This document shows, piece by piece, positions 28,807 to 39,180 of a stretch of 64,000 nt of DNA. Under the pieces are notes generated by a model. The model was not told where the DNA came from. It did not search any database and saw nothing but the letters and a program-made list of their open reading frames with translations. This DNA comes from Ww85 sp963745765 (GTDB lineage: Bacteria; Desulfobacterota; Desulfobulbia; Desulfobulbales; Desulfocapsaceae): assembly GCA_963745765.1 (NCBI GenBank), contig CAVUYQ010000026.1:124001-188000 (forward strand), read 5' to 3'. Numbering within the stretch: the stretch's first letter is position 1; every line of letters starts with the position of its first letter. The position numbers were made by a program, and so were the translations under genes.

Positions 28807-29938
28807 ATGAAATCATTTGTGCATCATAAGTCCGAAGCGTATCTGCAGCATCTTTTTGATTCGGCAGATATCCGTATTAACGGAACAAGACCATGGGATA
28901 TTCAGGTACATGATTCAAGGTTTTATCCTGCGGTTCTCTGCGGCGGTTCCCTGGCCCTTGGCGAGTCCTACATGGAGGGCTGGTGGGAGTGTGATTCGCT
29001 GAACAGGTTTTTCTTCCAGTTGCTGAGAAGCCGGGCTGAGCAGAGTATGTGTCGGAAGATACCGGATTTCTTCAGAAACATGAAATGTCTCTTGAGCAAC
29101 AGGCAGAACAAAAAACGGGCCTTTCAGGTTGGTGAGCATCATTATGATGCCGGAAACGATCTCTTCACAGCGATGCTCGACAAATATATGACTTACAGCT
29201 GCGGATACTGGCGTAGTGCGCAAAATCTTGATGAGGCGCAGGAGGCCAAGCTGGACCTGATCTGCAGAAAACTCGGCTTGAAGCCGGGTATGAGGATGCT
29301 GGACATTGGTTGCGGATGGGGGAGCCTGGCACTCTATGCCGCCGAACATTACGGTGTTGAAGTGGTTGGTGTGACGGTTTCGGAAGAACAGGCCAAACAT
29401 GCGCGGGAGCGTTGTTCCCAGCAGCCGGTTGCCATTCGTTTGCAGGATTATCGAGAGGTTTCAGAGCAGTTCGACGCTATCGCCTCGGTGGGCATGTTTG
29501 AACACGTCGGCTACCGGAATTATCGAACATTCATGGAGGTGGTGCACCGTTGCCTGAAAAAGGACGGTCTTTTTCTGTTGCATACCATCGGCTCAAACCG
29601 GACAGTATACTCCTGCGACCCCTGGTTCGACCGATATATTTTCCCAAACGGTATGCTCCCGTCAATCGAGCAGGTCGGCAAGGCTGTTGAATCAAACTTC
29701 GTCATGGAAGACTGGCAGAATTTTAATACCGATTACGAGAAAACATTGCTCAGCTGGTGGCAAAATTTTGAGCAAAACTGGGAGGAACTCACGGAATAAA
29801 TATTCAAGAAAATTTTACCGGATGTGGCGTTATTACCTGCTTTCCATGGCCGGAAGTTTTCGTGCCAGGCATATCCAGGTCTGGCAGATGGTCTTCTCGC
29901 CCCGAACAAGGCAGCGGGGATACCAGTCCATTCGTTGA
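28807..29938 (+). CDS. cfa: cyclopropane-fatty-acyl-phospholipid synthase, interrupted by one extra base
   Basis: SAM-dependent enzyme that adds a methylene bridge to membrane lipid double bonds. The glycine-rich SAM site is MLDIGCGWGSLALYAAEHYG. HHYDAGNDLF and YSCGYWR are also family hallmarks. The frame stops after NWEEL, but the normal C-terminus (KFYRMWRYYLLSMAGSFRAR, ending RGYQSIR) continues in the next frame. Removing one A near 29791 gives 376 residues, matching the family. The start has a strong AAAGGAGG. Confidence 0.9.
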
Positions 29939-30291
29939 CCGCATCGCTGCGTTTGCTCCGGCGGGTCGCGGATTTTACTCTCGAAGACCGGGCCTTCTTC
30001 ATGACAGCACATAATATCGCGGCATTCGGCAATGATGCCGCTTTCAGGCGGCAAATGGGGATGTCGACTTCGCTGGAGCTAAACGGGAAAATTTTTTTGC
30101 TCCTGACCGTCTCCGGAGGCTGGCACTGTTTTCAGCCTGCTCAGCAGGCAATTTCCTGGGGACATTTTTCCGGTTTAATGCTAGGGTGGCAGACAAATGA
30201 AAAGGGTGCCTCAGGTTATTTTCACGCGTGATCCTGAAAGGTGTCAGCACTTTTTTCTCCCAGGTAAATATCTTATTGTGAGAGTTATGCT
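29939..30291. other. intergenic region between cfa and purL
   Basis: About 350 bp without a supported gene. The only feature seen is a short palindrome, GCCTGCTCAGCAGGC, near 30137, without a T-run. Confidence 0.4.
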
Positions 30292-33200
30292 ATGGAACCG
30301 GCCATAACCCATTTATACCGTCGTGTTGATGATTCTACCGAGTATTGTTTCAACATCCTGTCCACCAGTCCGTTGAGTGAATCGGAACGTGGCTGTCTGC
30401 GCTTGATTCTGGCGGACGGATTTCTGGCGGATACGGTGACCGAAGTGCCGGCCATGGAAGGGGCGCGGGTGGTTGAAGTGGGACCGCGACTTAACTTTGC
30501 CACCGCCTGGTCCTCCAACATGGTCTCCATCTGCCAGGCAACCGGTCTGGACACGGTAACCAGAGTGGAGCGTTCCCGCCGCTACCTGGTCACGGACGGT
30601 GTCGATCCACAGGTTTTTGCCGATGACCATCATGATCGGATGACGGAGTGCCGCTATCTTGAGCCGCTGACCAGCTTTGAGAGTGGTGTTGAGGCTGAAG
30701 CGGTTTATGAGGTTGACCTGCAGACCAAGGGGCCTGACGGTTTACTTGAAATTCCCGGGATATCGATGGACGAATGGGATCGAAATCTCTATTACGACTA
30801 TTTTATTAAACAGCAGGGTCGGAATCCGACAATTGTCGAAATCATGGATTTGAACAATGCCAATTCCGAACATTCCCGGCACGGTTTTTTCAAAGGGCTG
30901 CAGGTGATCGACGGGATTGAACAGGAGGGAACCCTGCTCGACCTGGTCGCAGACACGCTGAAAGCGCATCCGCAAGGCTCTGTTATTGCCTTCAAGGACA
31001 ACTCCAGTGTTATTCAGGGATACAAAATAGAGACAATTATCCCGACAGAACCCGGCCAGCCGTCACCGTTTCAGAGGGAAGGCATGCTGCTATCATCTCC
31101 TGCTGACGGCGGAAACCCACAATTTCCCGACCGGTGTCGCCCCGTTCCCCGGTGCCGAGACCGGCACCGGCGGCAGAATTCGTGACGTCATCGGAACGGG
31201 TCGGGGAGCTTTTGTCATGGCCGGCACGGCAGGATATTGTGTCGGAAATCTCCATATTCCCGGCTATGCTCTGCGCTGGGAGCAGGAGCACGACCAGCCC
31301 GCAAATCTGGCAACTCCCCTGCAAATTGAAATTGAGGCCAGCAACGGGGCTTCTGATTACGGCAATAAATTCGGTGAACCGGTGATCCAGGGGTTTACCC
31401 GTTCCTTTGATCTTCGTCTGGATGACGGGCAGCGCTGGGCTTTCCTGAAACCGATCATGTTTACCGCCGGCCTCGGTCAGATTGATGACCGGCTGACCGA
31501 GAAAATGGCGCCGGAAAAGGGGATGCTGATCATCCAGGTTGGCGGTCCGGCCTACCGGGTCGGTTTTGGCGGCGGTGCCGCTTCCAGCATGCTGCAGGGA
31601 GAGAATGTCTCAAACCTTGATTTTGATGCGGTTCAGCGCGGTGACGCGGAAATGGAGCAGAAGATGAACCGGGTTATCCGGGCCTGCAACGAAATGGGCG
31701 GCAAGAGCATCATCGATGTGATCCATGACCAGGGCGCCGGCGGTCCCGCAAACGTACTGAAGGAGCTGGTCGAAAAGTCCGGCGGACGCATTGAAATCCG
31801 CAATATCCGCGTCGGGGACCCGACCATGTCGGTCCTTGAGATTTACGTGGCTGAATATCAGGAACGAGCCGGACTGCTGATCAGTCCCCGGAATATTGAA
31901 AAGTTCAAGGCGATCTGCAGGCGTGAAAAAGTGAACTGCGAAGTCCTCGGAGAGGTGACCGGAGACATGCGCTTCGTGGTGCATGATGCCAATGATGGCT
32001 CCACACCGGTCAATATCGATATCGATGCCCTGCTGGGCAGTATCCCCAGGAAAACCTTTTCTGATTCCCGCATTATCAGGATCGCTCAGGCCAGTCTCTC
32101 TGCCCGGGAAGCTGAGCGTAGGAGACGCACTGACGGATGTGCTTCGCCTGGTTTCCGTCGGTTCAAAACGTTTTCTGACCAGCAAAGTCGACCGGGCCGT
32201 AACGGGTCTGATTGCCCAGCAGCAGTGTTGCGGACCGCTCCAGTTGACCGTTGCCGATTCGGCTGTTGTTGCCCAAAGCCATTTTGGTCAAACCGGCATT
32301 GCCACGGCAATCGGTGAACAGTCCATTAAGATGCTGGTTAATCCCGCGGCAGGAGCCCGTATGGCGGTCGGCGAATCACTGACCAACCTGGTTTCCGTGG
32401 TGATAGAGGATCTCGAGCAGGTGAAATGTTCGGCAAACTGGATGTGGGCTCCGAAACTGGCCGGAGAAGGGGCTGCCATGCGGGATGCCGTCAAAGCCAT
32501 GCGCGATGCCATGATTGCCGTCGGCATTGCGGTTGACGGAGGGAAAGACAGCCTATCCATGGCGACCATGGTTGGCAGGGAGACGGTCAAGTCGCCGCGG
32601 GAGCTGGTTATTTCCCTCTATGCCGGCGTGCCTGACATTACCCGGAAAATAACCCCTGATATCAAAGAGCCCGACTCGGCCCTGCTCTTTATCGATTTGT
32701 CCTGCGGCAAGAACCGGCTCGGCGGTTCCGCCCTTGCCCAGGTGTATGGCCAGATCGGCGACCGTTCGGCCGACATGGATGATCCGGCTCTGCTCAGGCG
32801 TGGATTCCTGGCGCTTCAGGAACTCATAGGTCGGGCGCCGCGTTACGGCCGGGCATGACCGTTCTGACGGCGGGCTGGTCACGACCCTGCTGGAGATGGC
32901 CTTCAGCGGTAATTGCGGTCTGGATATTTCGCTGAAAGGTGACGACTCGGTGCTTGAAACACTGTTTGCCGAAGAGCTGGGCTATGTCGTTGCCTGTTCT
33001 GCTGCAGATGTCGCAGGGATCACGGCTCACCTGCAGTCTGCCGACGTACCGGTGGTTTTGCTTGGTTCCGCCACGAGGGAAAAAGCGATCAGGGTTCGTT
33101 ACAACGATGCCGTGGTACTGGATGAGTCAATGCTGACACTGCGCCAGTGCTGGGAGGAAACGAGCTATCAGTTGGAGCGGTTGCAGATTAATCCCGCCTG

Positions 33201-34095
33201 TGCCGAGGAGGAAAAAGCAGCTATCTTCGATCGGCCGGGACCGGCCTATCATCTCCATTTTGTCCCCGAGCCCGCGTCGGCGCAGGTGCTGGAACGTGCC
33301 AACAAGCCAAAGGTTGCCATTCTTCGTGATGAAGGGTCAAATGGTGATCGGGAAATGACCTCGGCCTTTTATGCCGCCGGTTTTGAACCGTGGGACGTAT
33401 GCATGAATGATCTGCTGGAGCAGCGCGTCAGGCTGGATGATTTCAGGGGTCTTGCAGCCGTGGGAGGTTTCTCCTACGCCGATGTTCCTGAATCGGCCAA
33501 AGGCTGGGCGGCAACCATCGTCTTCAACGATATGCTCAAGGCCCGGTTTGACGCCTTTTATCAGCGACCGGATACCTTTTCTCTCGGCATCTGCAACGGC
33601 TGCCAGCTCTTCGGCCTGATCGGCTGGGTGCCGTGGCTGGGCATTGAGCCGGAGCGTCAGCCGCGTTTTATACGCAATGTCTCAGGACGCTTGGAGTCGC
33701 GCTGGACCACCGTCAGGATAAACAAAAGCCCCGCCATGATGCTCAAAGGCATGGAAGGTCTGGTCTTCGGCATCCATGTCGATCATGGTGAGGGGCGTCT
33801 TCATTTTCCCGATCCAACCCTGAAAGAGCAGATCATGCAGCAGAACCTGACGCCCATTGTCTATGTTGATGATCGGGGAGAGGCGACGGAAACCTACCCC
33901 TTCAACCCGAACGGTTCACCCGGCGGTCTTGCCGGACTCTGTTCCCCGGACGGCAGGCATCTTGCCATGATGCCGCATCCTGAACGAACCTTTCTGCCGT
34001 GGCAGGCTCACTGGCTGCCCGAGGATATGAAAAAACTGCAGGTGACCCCCTGGATGCAGATGTTCAAAAATGCCTATGATTGGTGTATGAAATAA
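30292..34095 (+). CDS. purL: phosphoribosylformylglycinamidine synthase, interrupted by three extra bases
   Basis: Large single-chain FGAM synthase of purine synthesis. Segments in four successive frame pieces give the ATPase domains (TAETHNFPTGVAPFPGAETG; HDRSDGGLVTTLLEMAFSG) and the C-terminal glutaminase with the Cys in GICNGCQLFG and the His/Glu in MMPHPERTF. Breaks lie near 31090, 32105 and 32836. Each is cured by deleting one base, giving 1266 residues, close to the usual ~1290. A clear terminator follows. Given the number of breaks, a sequence error is likeliest. Confidence 0.9.
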
Positions 34096-34143
34096 AAAAG
34101 CGTTGTATGCCGGGAATGATCATCTCCGGTGTACACCGCTTTT
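34095..34143 (+). terminator. rho-independent-type terminator of purL
   Basis: AAAGCG, TGTA and CCGG (34097-34113) pair in order with CCGG, TACA and CGCTTT (34126-34142) with two small mismatches. A-rich sequence precedes it and T follows. It starts at the purL stop. Confidence 0.7.
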
Positions 34144-34272
34144 AACTGTCAGCAGTTCTCTTGCGTCGCAGCCCCCTCCGCAGGTGAGGAGGGGGGCTAT
34201 GAAACTGCCGTTGTATATTCCTATGCGGCTTTACGAGAACCTGCCGGTTCTCCAGAAGCCTTATTCTGAAAA

Positions 34273-34377
34273 TCAACCTCGATAACCTGTCCGGTCGTCG
34301 TTGGGGCGGAAAAGGCCGACTACTCGCTCACGGATGTGAGATTTCAGGTAGATCACTACCATCAGGCCCAGAACCAT
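34273..34377 (-). CDS. possible tiny membrane peptide
   Basis: A 34-codon frame (one hydrophobic helix, then a basic tail with KSHIRERVVGLFRP) lies 16 bp downstream of the small membrane protein gene on the same strand. There is no good ribosome binding site. Included only because of its position and amphipathic pattern. Confidence 0.22.
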   Translation of the reverse strand: MVLGLMVVIYLKSHIRERVVGLFRPNDDRTGYRG

Positions 34378-34393
34378 TGCCGTATAAAGAGAT

Positions 34394-34606
34394 TCAGATG
34401 AGACTTGGCAGCGTCATCAAGGTGATAAACTGAACAATGTTCATGATCCCCAAGATAAAAAGACCTATCATCAGGGGGGTGTGAAGATTTGCAATAAGCT
34501 CCTCACTTGCCCAGAAGGGCCGTATGGGGTTACGAGCACCAAGCAGGGTCACTCCACACAAAAGCACAGCAGCAGACAGAAAGACAACACCATAGAGAAG
34601 ATACAT
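34394..34606 (-). CDS. small two-helix membrane protein, unknown
   Basis: The frame is open further upstream, but AAAGGAGGTG sits ideally before ATG 34606, fixing a 70-residue product. Two hydrophobic helices (about 2-22 and 45-65) flank a loop GARNPIRPFWASEE. I do not recognise the family. The perfect Shine-Dalgarno suggests strong translation. Confidence 0.6.
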   Translation of the reverse strand: MYLLYGVVFLSAAVLLCGVTLLGARNPIRPFWASEELIANLHTPLMIGLFILGIMNIVQFITLMTLPSLI

Positions 34607-34788
34607 GGCACACCTCCTTTCCCAATAGCGGAAAATCCCGCGGTTGACCGAATGGGTCGGCTCACCCCGGCTATGGGGGTGGTTGAGGCTTGCGCCGCGC
34701 CATACTTCCCATGGCACTTCGAAACGACTAAATAATATGTATGATGAACATTAGTGGCAAGAGGAATTTATCTGCTGATGAAAAATTA

Positions 34789-36150
34789 TTACTTCTTGTA
34801 GGCATCTGATTTTAATTGATTATTATCTTTTTTCAGCCTTTTGCTCTTTTCTTTGTCACGCATTATCTGCAGGATGGTACGGTCGGTCTGCATCATTCCC
34901 TGGTGACTGATTGCTCCCAGGTTCTGCACGGTCTGTTCAGTCGAGTTGCCGATTATTCCATCGGAATCCTGCACGTTAATACCCTGCAGCGAGAACAGAG
35001 CCGCCTGTACTGCTGCACCGGCAGCGGTGTTAAGCTTAAGGGCGCAGCCTGCTTTTGCACCGTCGCAGATAACACCGGCCAGATCTTCCATGATGTTCTT
35101 GATGGCCCCGGCCATATGCTTGACATCTCCTCCGACCAGATAGGTTATTCCTGCCGTTGCTCCGGCACCGGCGGCCACTGAGCAGCCGCATACCGCAGAA
35201 AGTCTCCCGGTATGGGCTTTGACGTAGGCGGTGATGATATGGCTGAGGGCAATGGCTCGCAGCACGGTCTCATCGTCATGTTCGACAAAATCCTTGATTG
35301 CCCATATAGGCAGAATTGCCGTAAGGCCGTGGTTGCCGCTGCCGGCAGAACTCATGGCCGGCAGGTTTACCCCGCTCATCCTGGCATCGGCGGCGGCCGA
35401 GGTAAGTATCCGTGCGGAGGAGGACATGTCTTTTACCAGCAACTTCTGTTTCAACTGCCGTTCAATGGCTTTGCCTATGCCCAGACCGCTGCCGTATTTG
35501 AGCCCGTGCTCGGCCAGTTTAACATTGTAGTCGACCCCTTTTTTCAGAAAGAGCAGGTCATCTTCATCGATGTCATCGATTAATTCGTAAATATCTTCAA
35601 GGGTCAGCCCGACAAGCCATTCCTCAAGGACAGCAAGGGCCGATTTGCCGCTCATGCCTACCACTTTTGACAGCAGATCAGAGTCGGTAATCGGAATCCC
35701 GTTGAGACTGAGGGCAACGATATTGCTATGCAGTTCTTTGATTTCGGAGAATGCGCTGTCGCTGCCACTGGTTACGATGGTCTTGATATGGAGACCGGAT
35801 TCCTCGATTAAATGTACGATTACACCACCTTCAGCCAGCAGTGCCCGGGCTTTTTCGACGGCCGCCTGATCGACACTGTTAAGCACCTCCAGGCCGAGCG
35901 ATGGGTCGCCGCCGAAGGCGCCAATGGCAGCAGAGGCGTCGAGACCGATCATGCCGCCGGTCCCGGGTATGACGACTGCCATACCGTTTTTGTATATATT
36001 CGGGTCAATCCAGACTTCGATCCGATCGATGATTTTTTCCGGCAGAAGTGCTACTGCCGCTGCAGCCCCGAGAGCGATGGCAACGGGTTCTGTGCAGCCC
36101 AATGCCGGTGTAACTTCGATTCTTAAAATGTCTTTTACGGTAAATGCCAT
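34789..36150 (-). CDS. cyuA: L-cysteine desulfidase / serine-deaminase-like protein (CyuA, UPF0597 family)
   Basis: 453 residues of the UPF0597/CdsB family, which uses an Fe-S cluster to release sulfide and ammonia from cysteine. Cys-bearing motifs are TPALGCTEPVAIALG at the N-terminus, SAVCGCSVAAGAGA, and CDGAKAGCALKLNTAAGA. The conserved GSGNHGLTAILP block is also present. It is the third gene of a minus-strand unit behind a YheO-type regulator and RidA. That fits a cysteine/serine catabolic operon, since RidA hydrolyses the enamine released by such lyases. Confidence 0.88.
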   Translation of the reverse strand: MAFTVKDILRIEVTPALGCTEPVAIALGAAAAVALLPEKIIDRIEVWIDPNIYKNGMAVVIPGTGGMIGLDASAAIGAFGGDPSLGLEVLNSVDQAAVEKARALLAEGGVIVHLIEESGLHIKTIVTSGSDSAFSEIKELHSNIVALSLNGIPITDSDLLSKVVGMSGKSALAVLEEWLVGLTLEDIYELIDDIDEDDLLFLKKGVDYNVKLAEHGLKYGSGLGIGKAIERQLKQKLLVKDMSSSARILTSAAADARMSGVNLPAMSSAGSGNHGLTAILPIWAIKDFVEHDDETVLRAIALSHIITAYVKAHTGRLSAVCGCSVAAGAGATAGITYLVGGDVKHMAGAIKNIMEDLAGVICDGAKAGCALKLNTAAGAAVQAALFSLQGINVQDSDGIIGNSTEQTVQNLGAISHQGMMQTDRTILQIMRDKEKSKRLKKDNNQLKSDAYKK

Positions 36151-36190
36151 GTTTTGCCTGCCGGGTATAAAAATTGAATTAAAACGTTAG

Positions 36191-36357
36191 GGTACTTTGA
36201 ATAATCTGGTTTTTCGTTCGAGATCAAGGCATACAAGAAATTTTACCGATAGGCACCCTGAAAGAAGTGCCCTTAAGGTGCATATGGTTACTATTCCGAG
36301 GATAAAATTTCGAGCATAAGGCAGAGATCGGACGATAAGGCGATTATGCAAGGTGGC
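36191..36357. mobile_element. family C MITE-like element, full-length form (167 bp)
   Basis: The ends GGTACTTTGAATAATC and GATTATGCAAGGTGGC are imperfect inverted repeats that extend about 50 bp inward (TCGTTCGA and GAAATTTTA recur inverted). A 6-bp duplication CGTTAG flanks both ends (36185-36190 and 36358-36363). The right-hand copy overlaps the ridA stop codon. There is no coding capacity. It splits the ridA-cyuA gap. Confidence 0.78.
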
Positions 36358-36359
36358 CG

Positions 36360-36743
36360 TTAGTTGATTACGGCTATTGCTTCGATTTCCACCGGAGCAC
36401 CAAGCGGAAGTGCTGCAACCTGAATGGTCGCCCGAGCCGGAGGTGCCTCTTTGAAGAACGAACCGTAGGCTGCATTGACCTGTTGAAAATCAGCTAGATC
36501 GGTTAAAAATATGGTCGTTTTAACGATGTCTTTCAGGCTTCCGCCAGCCGCTTCCAGAATGGCGCTGATATTCTTCATGACTTGCCTGGTTTTCTCATCA
36601 ATTGGGCCCTCCAGCAGTTTACCGGTGCCGGGAACCAGGGGGAGCTGCCCTGAAATAAAGAGCAGAGAGTCAGCCTGGACTGCCTGGGAATAGGGGCCGA
36701 TTGCGGCCGGTGCGGCAGGTGTTGCGATTTGCTTTTTGCTCAT
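36360..36743 (-). CDS. RidA-family enamine/imine deaminase
   Basis: 127 residues of the YjgF/RidA fold: GPYSQAVQADSLLFISGQLP at the N-terminus and the active-site Arg in RATIQVAALPLGAPVEIEAIA at the C-terminus. RidA proteins destroy 2-aminoacrylate and similar enamines made by serine and cysteine lyases. It sits 13 bp after the regulator and upstream of cyuA, matching that role. Confidence 0.92.
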   Translation of the reverse strand: MSKKQIATPAAPAAIGPYSQAVQADSLLFISGQLPLVPGTGKLLEGPIDEKTRQVMKNISAILEAAGGSLKDIVKTTIFLTDLADFQQVNAAYGSFFKEAPPARATIQVAALPLGAPVEIEAIAVIN

Positions 36744-36756
36744 GATGTTCTCTCCG

Positions 36757-37425
36757 TTATGAAAGGTGATGCATTGAATGTTTCGTATGGATTTTTTTCA
36801 GATAGTTATAGATCGTGTATTTTGATACTCCGGCGAGAAGGGCGATTTGCTCGACGGCGCCTTTAAACTGCAGAGCACCGTTTCTCTCAAGGATCTCGAC
36901 TAGGATTGTTTTTTCCTCTGTAGTCATGGTTGCCGGTTGCCTGCCGATTTCGCTGACAGCCTGCCGGAACAGGGCCTCGATGGTTTCGGCAGGTGATTGC
37001 GCGAATGTCTCAGACGAGTGGGGAACCTGGTCGGGGCTGTTTTCCTGGCACAGAAATGGTTCTAGAGCCTGTGAGGCGTTAAAGAAATCGGTGGTATCAA
37101 AATTGATGCAGAAGGCGAAGGTCGGCTCAGCATGGCTGTTTTTTATAAAGACCGTTGACGATCTCAGGATTCTGCCGTCGCCTGAGAGAGCACGGTAGTT
37201 GTGCATATCCTTCAGCTGTCCCGCTGACTGCTTCAGGGATTTGACCAGCAGGTCGGTAGCCGGAGCTCCGATACTGCGGCCTGTTATCGATCCCCGCAGG
37301 TAAACCAGGGAATTCTGCAGGTCCTTCAGATCGTGGATACATGTTTCACAATTTCTGCCGAACATGGCCACGATGGAATCGGCCATCTGCTGTAAATGTT
37401 GTAAAATCCTATCGCGCTCAGTCAT
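36757..37425 (-). CDS. YheO-type (PAS plus DauR-like HTH) transcriptional regulator
   Basis: 222 residues. The N-terminal YheO-like PAS domain (about 5-115) has NCETCIHDLKDLQNSLVYLRG and the GRSIGAPATDLL segment. The C-terminal helix-turn-helix (about 172-215) contains GALQFKGAVEQIALLAGVSKYTIYNYL. Regulators of this family control D-amino-acid or cysteine catabolic genes. Being first in the unit, it probably controls ridA and cyuA and itself; the ligand is unknown. Confidence 0.85.
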   Translation of the reverse strand: MTERDRILQHLQQMADSIVAMFGRNCETCIHDLKDLQNSLVYLRGSITGRSIGAPATDLLVKSLKQSAGQLKDMHNYRALSGDGRILRSSTVFIKNSHAEPTFAFCINFDTTDFFNASQALEPFLCQENSPDQVPHSSETFAQSPAETIEALFRQAVSEIGRQPATMTTEEKTILVEILERNGALQFKGAVEQIALLAGVSKYTIYNYLKKIHTKHSMHHLS

Positions 37426-38102
37426 CGTGAATACACCTGCAGAAATTAAAATATGTGCATATGTTTATTACAGCGCCGGACAGCCATAAGTCAATAAATA
37501 TTTGTGTAATGTGTCAAAAATTTGTTTAATGACTTTTCCTTGCATTAGTTTCTGCTGAAGGCGGGAAGAAAGGAAGGTCGGCAAAACCGTCAGATAAGGT
37601 CATCTTGATAATCGTATGAACAAAGCGGTGACTGCTGAAATGTTCGGCCTAATGCAGCTGCGTCAACTCGGCAAAGCTGCCGTCGTTATCTTCGGCCAGC
37701 CTGCGCATCAGGGCGGCAAAGCGGGAGACCTTGAGTTACGCCCCCGATTGACCGAAAAGTAGCGGAAAACCGACTGCGTGTATGCGTACGCGCCGTGAAC
37801 CGTCATGTAATTACCGGTTTATGGAATCGATAGTGGTGACCACTTCCTGGATCGATCCGCAAGAGAAATCGTCACCAAAGGATATCGATCCATTATAATA
37901 ATACGAGGAAAGATATGCCAAAAAAACCTTACCCTGACTGACGCAAGATAGGAGTAAGATCATGGACCAAAGCTATGCTGAGGCATAGCCATACCGAAAG
38001 GTTTTGTGTTCATGAAACAGTTGCGGTGGAAAACCGTCCCGAGTATCAGGCGGTATTGTGTGTGTCGCGAGAAAGTCCGTGAAGCCGCAGGGTTGATAAT
38101 AG
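37426..38102. other. intergenic region with possible gene debris
   Basis: 677 bp. Next to the regulator start, ATATGTGCATAT (37451-37462) is a small palindrome that could be an operator. On the minus strand near 37655-37735 a short frame reads SRFAALMRRLAEDNDGSF then a stop, perhaps the end of a lost gene. A 65-codon plus frame at 38006 has no family features. Nothing else is seen. Confidence 0.35.
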
Positions 38103-38867
38103 CTATAGAGAAGGGTTCCTCAGAGCGGTGCGGATATGATCACAGAAAATATCTGCAATACCGGGCAACAGTCCGAGTCCCTGGTCATGAAAACTCAGAT
38201 TAATCTTCTTCCTGCCTAATCGTGATTTCCAGGAGTTTGGCGCGTTGCCGACGATATCCCTTTGAAAATGCATGCCGGTAACCATCAGCAAGGGGATCAC
38301 AAAGACCTGGTCAAATCCTGACTTGGCTATTTCGTCAATCATGGTGTCGGATCCGGGATACTTTTCCAGACCTGTCACAAATACCTGATGTCCTGTTTGT
38401 GTGCGTAATATCTTTTCAAGCACTGGATATGCTGTCCAGCATGGATGAGAGGTACCATGGCCGAGGATGAGAATCGCCTTGTTTTCATTTTGCTCGATGA
38501 GTGGCATCAGGCTCCCCGCAACACGCTGGAAATCATCGGGTATGGAGAGTAGCGGCATACCGACAGTCGTCTCGACATTTGCCTGTTTCGCTTCCCTGAC
38601 AATCCGATGAAACTCATATCCGGGCAGGACATGCAGTGACTGGAGGACAATGCGGGCCGGTCCGTTTCCCGCTAGATCATGCAGAAGTCCGGTCAACGAT
38701 GGTTGATCGGAAGAGTCCTGACCAAGGGTACGGCGAACAGTTGGTGATGAGTAATACCAGTGCAGAGAGCAGTCCTTGAAATGCGGAGAAATACGCTCAT
38801 TAAGGACTGCATAGGTCTGCCTTGATTGAGATGTTGTGCCGAAGGCACTCAGTATGATATTATGCAC
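38103..38867 (-). CDS. cbiK: anaerobic sirohydrochlorin cobaltochelatase CbiK
   Basis: 254 residues of the CbiK chelatase family, which inserts Co2+ into sirohydrochlorin in the anaerobic B12 path (iron insertion for sirohaem is also possible). The metal-site His residues are H137 in LGHGTSH and H200 in VTGMHFQRD; Glu85 lies in GYEFH. No signal peptide is present, so it is the cytoplasmic type. No other cobalamin genes are adjacent, and I found no B12 riboswitch upstream. Confidence 0.88.
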   Translation of the reverse strand: MHNIILSAFGTTSQSRQTYAVLNERISPHFKDCSLHWYYSSPTVRRTLGQDSSDQPSLTGLLHDLAGNGPARIVLQSLHVLPGYEFHRIVREAKQANVETTVGMPLLSIPDDFQRVAGSLMPLIEQNENKAILILGHGTSHPCWTAYPVLEKILRTQTGHQVFVTGLEKYPGSDTMIDEIAKSGFDQVFVIPLLMVTGMHFQRDIVGNAPNSWKSRLGRKKINLSFHDQGLGLLPGIADIFCDHIRTALRNPSL

Positions 38868-38978
38868 GATAAATGCGAGCCGGAGGGTGAGCTTTAGTTA
38901 TTAATCTGCTTCAACCTATCATTTATGATTGTAGCGGGTTTCATGTTTTCTGTCATATAAAACTGTCTAAAACAAGTG

Positions 38979-39012
38979 AGTACCTTGAATAATTCGATTA
39001 TTCGAGGTTGCC
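38979..39012. repeat. family C repeat, minimal hairpin form
   Basis: ACCTTGAATAAT and its near-complement ATTATTCGAGGT enclose a 3-base loop. The outer bases follow the GGTACC...GGTGGCC pattern of the other copies. No target duplication is detectable. Confidence 0.6.
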
Positions 39013-39096
39013 GAGCTATTTCCGGGCCCTGTCCTGCCTTTTCTTTTTATGTTGCATGATAGGAATTTTTTTCTGCCAACTTGTGAGACTGTTTGC

Positions 39097-39125
39097 TTGA
39101 CAAACAGGAGTTGTTACGATAGAAA
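39097..39125 (+). promoter_or_regulatory. candidate sigma-70 promoter of the porin
   Basis: TTGACA (39097-39102), an exact 17-bp spacer, then TAGAAA (39120-39125, four of six to consensus). It lies 136 bp upstream of the porin start, leaving a leader that holds a 19-codon frame. Confidence 0.5.
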
Positions 39126-39180
39126 TTAAGTCTTAAATGAAATAGTTATTTTGACAGGAATGGTATTGAGGAAGGAGCTC

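Larger units (their letters stand above)
38868..39180. other. divergent intergenic region between cbiK and the porin
   Basis: Contains a family C hairpin repeat (38979-39012) and the porin promoter candidate. Nothing else is recognised. Confidence 0.4.

Noticed and set aside
29796..29820. TATTCAAGAAAATTTTACCG looked like a family C repeat
   Set aside because: It is the coding sequence of the cfa C-terminus (KYSRKFYRMW) once the extra base is removed. The similarity to the repeat is by chance.
37900..38102. Possible cobalamin riboswitch near cbiK
   Set aside because: The region lies downstream of cbiK, and neither strand has the B12-box core. The true upstream side (38868-39000) also lacks it.
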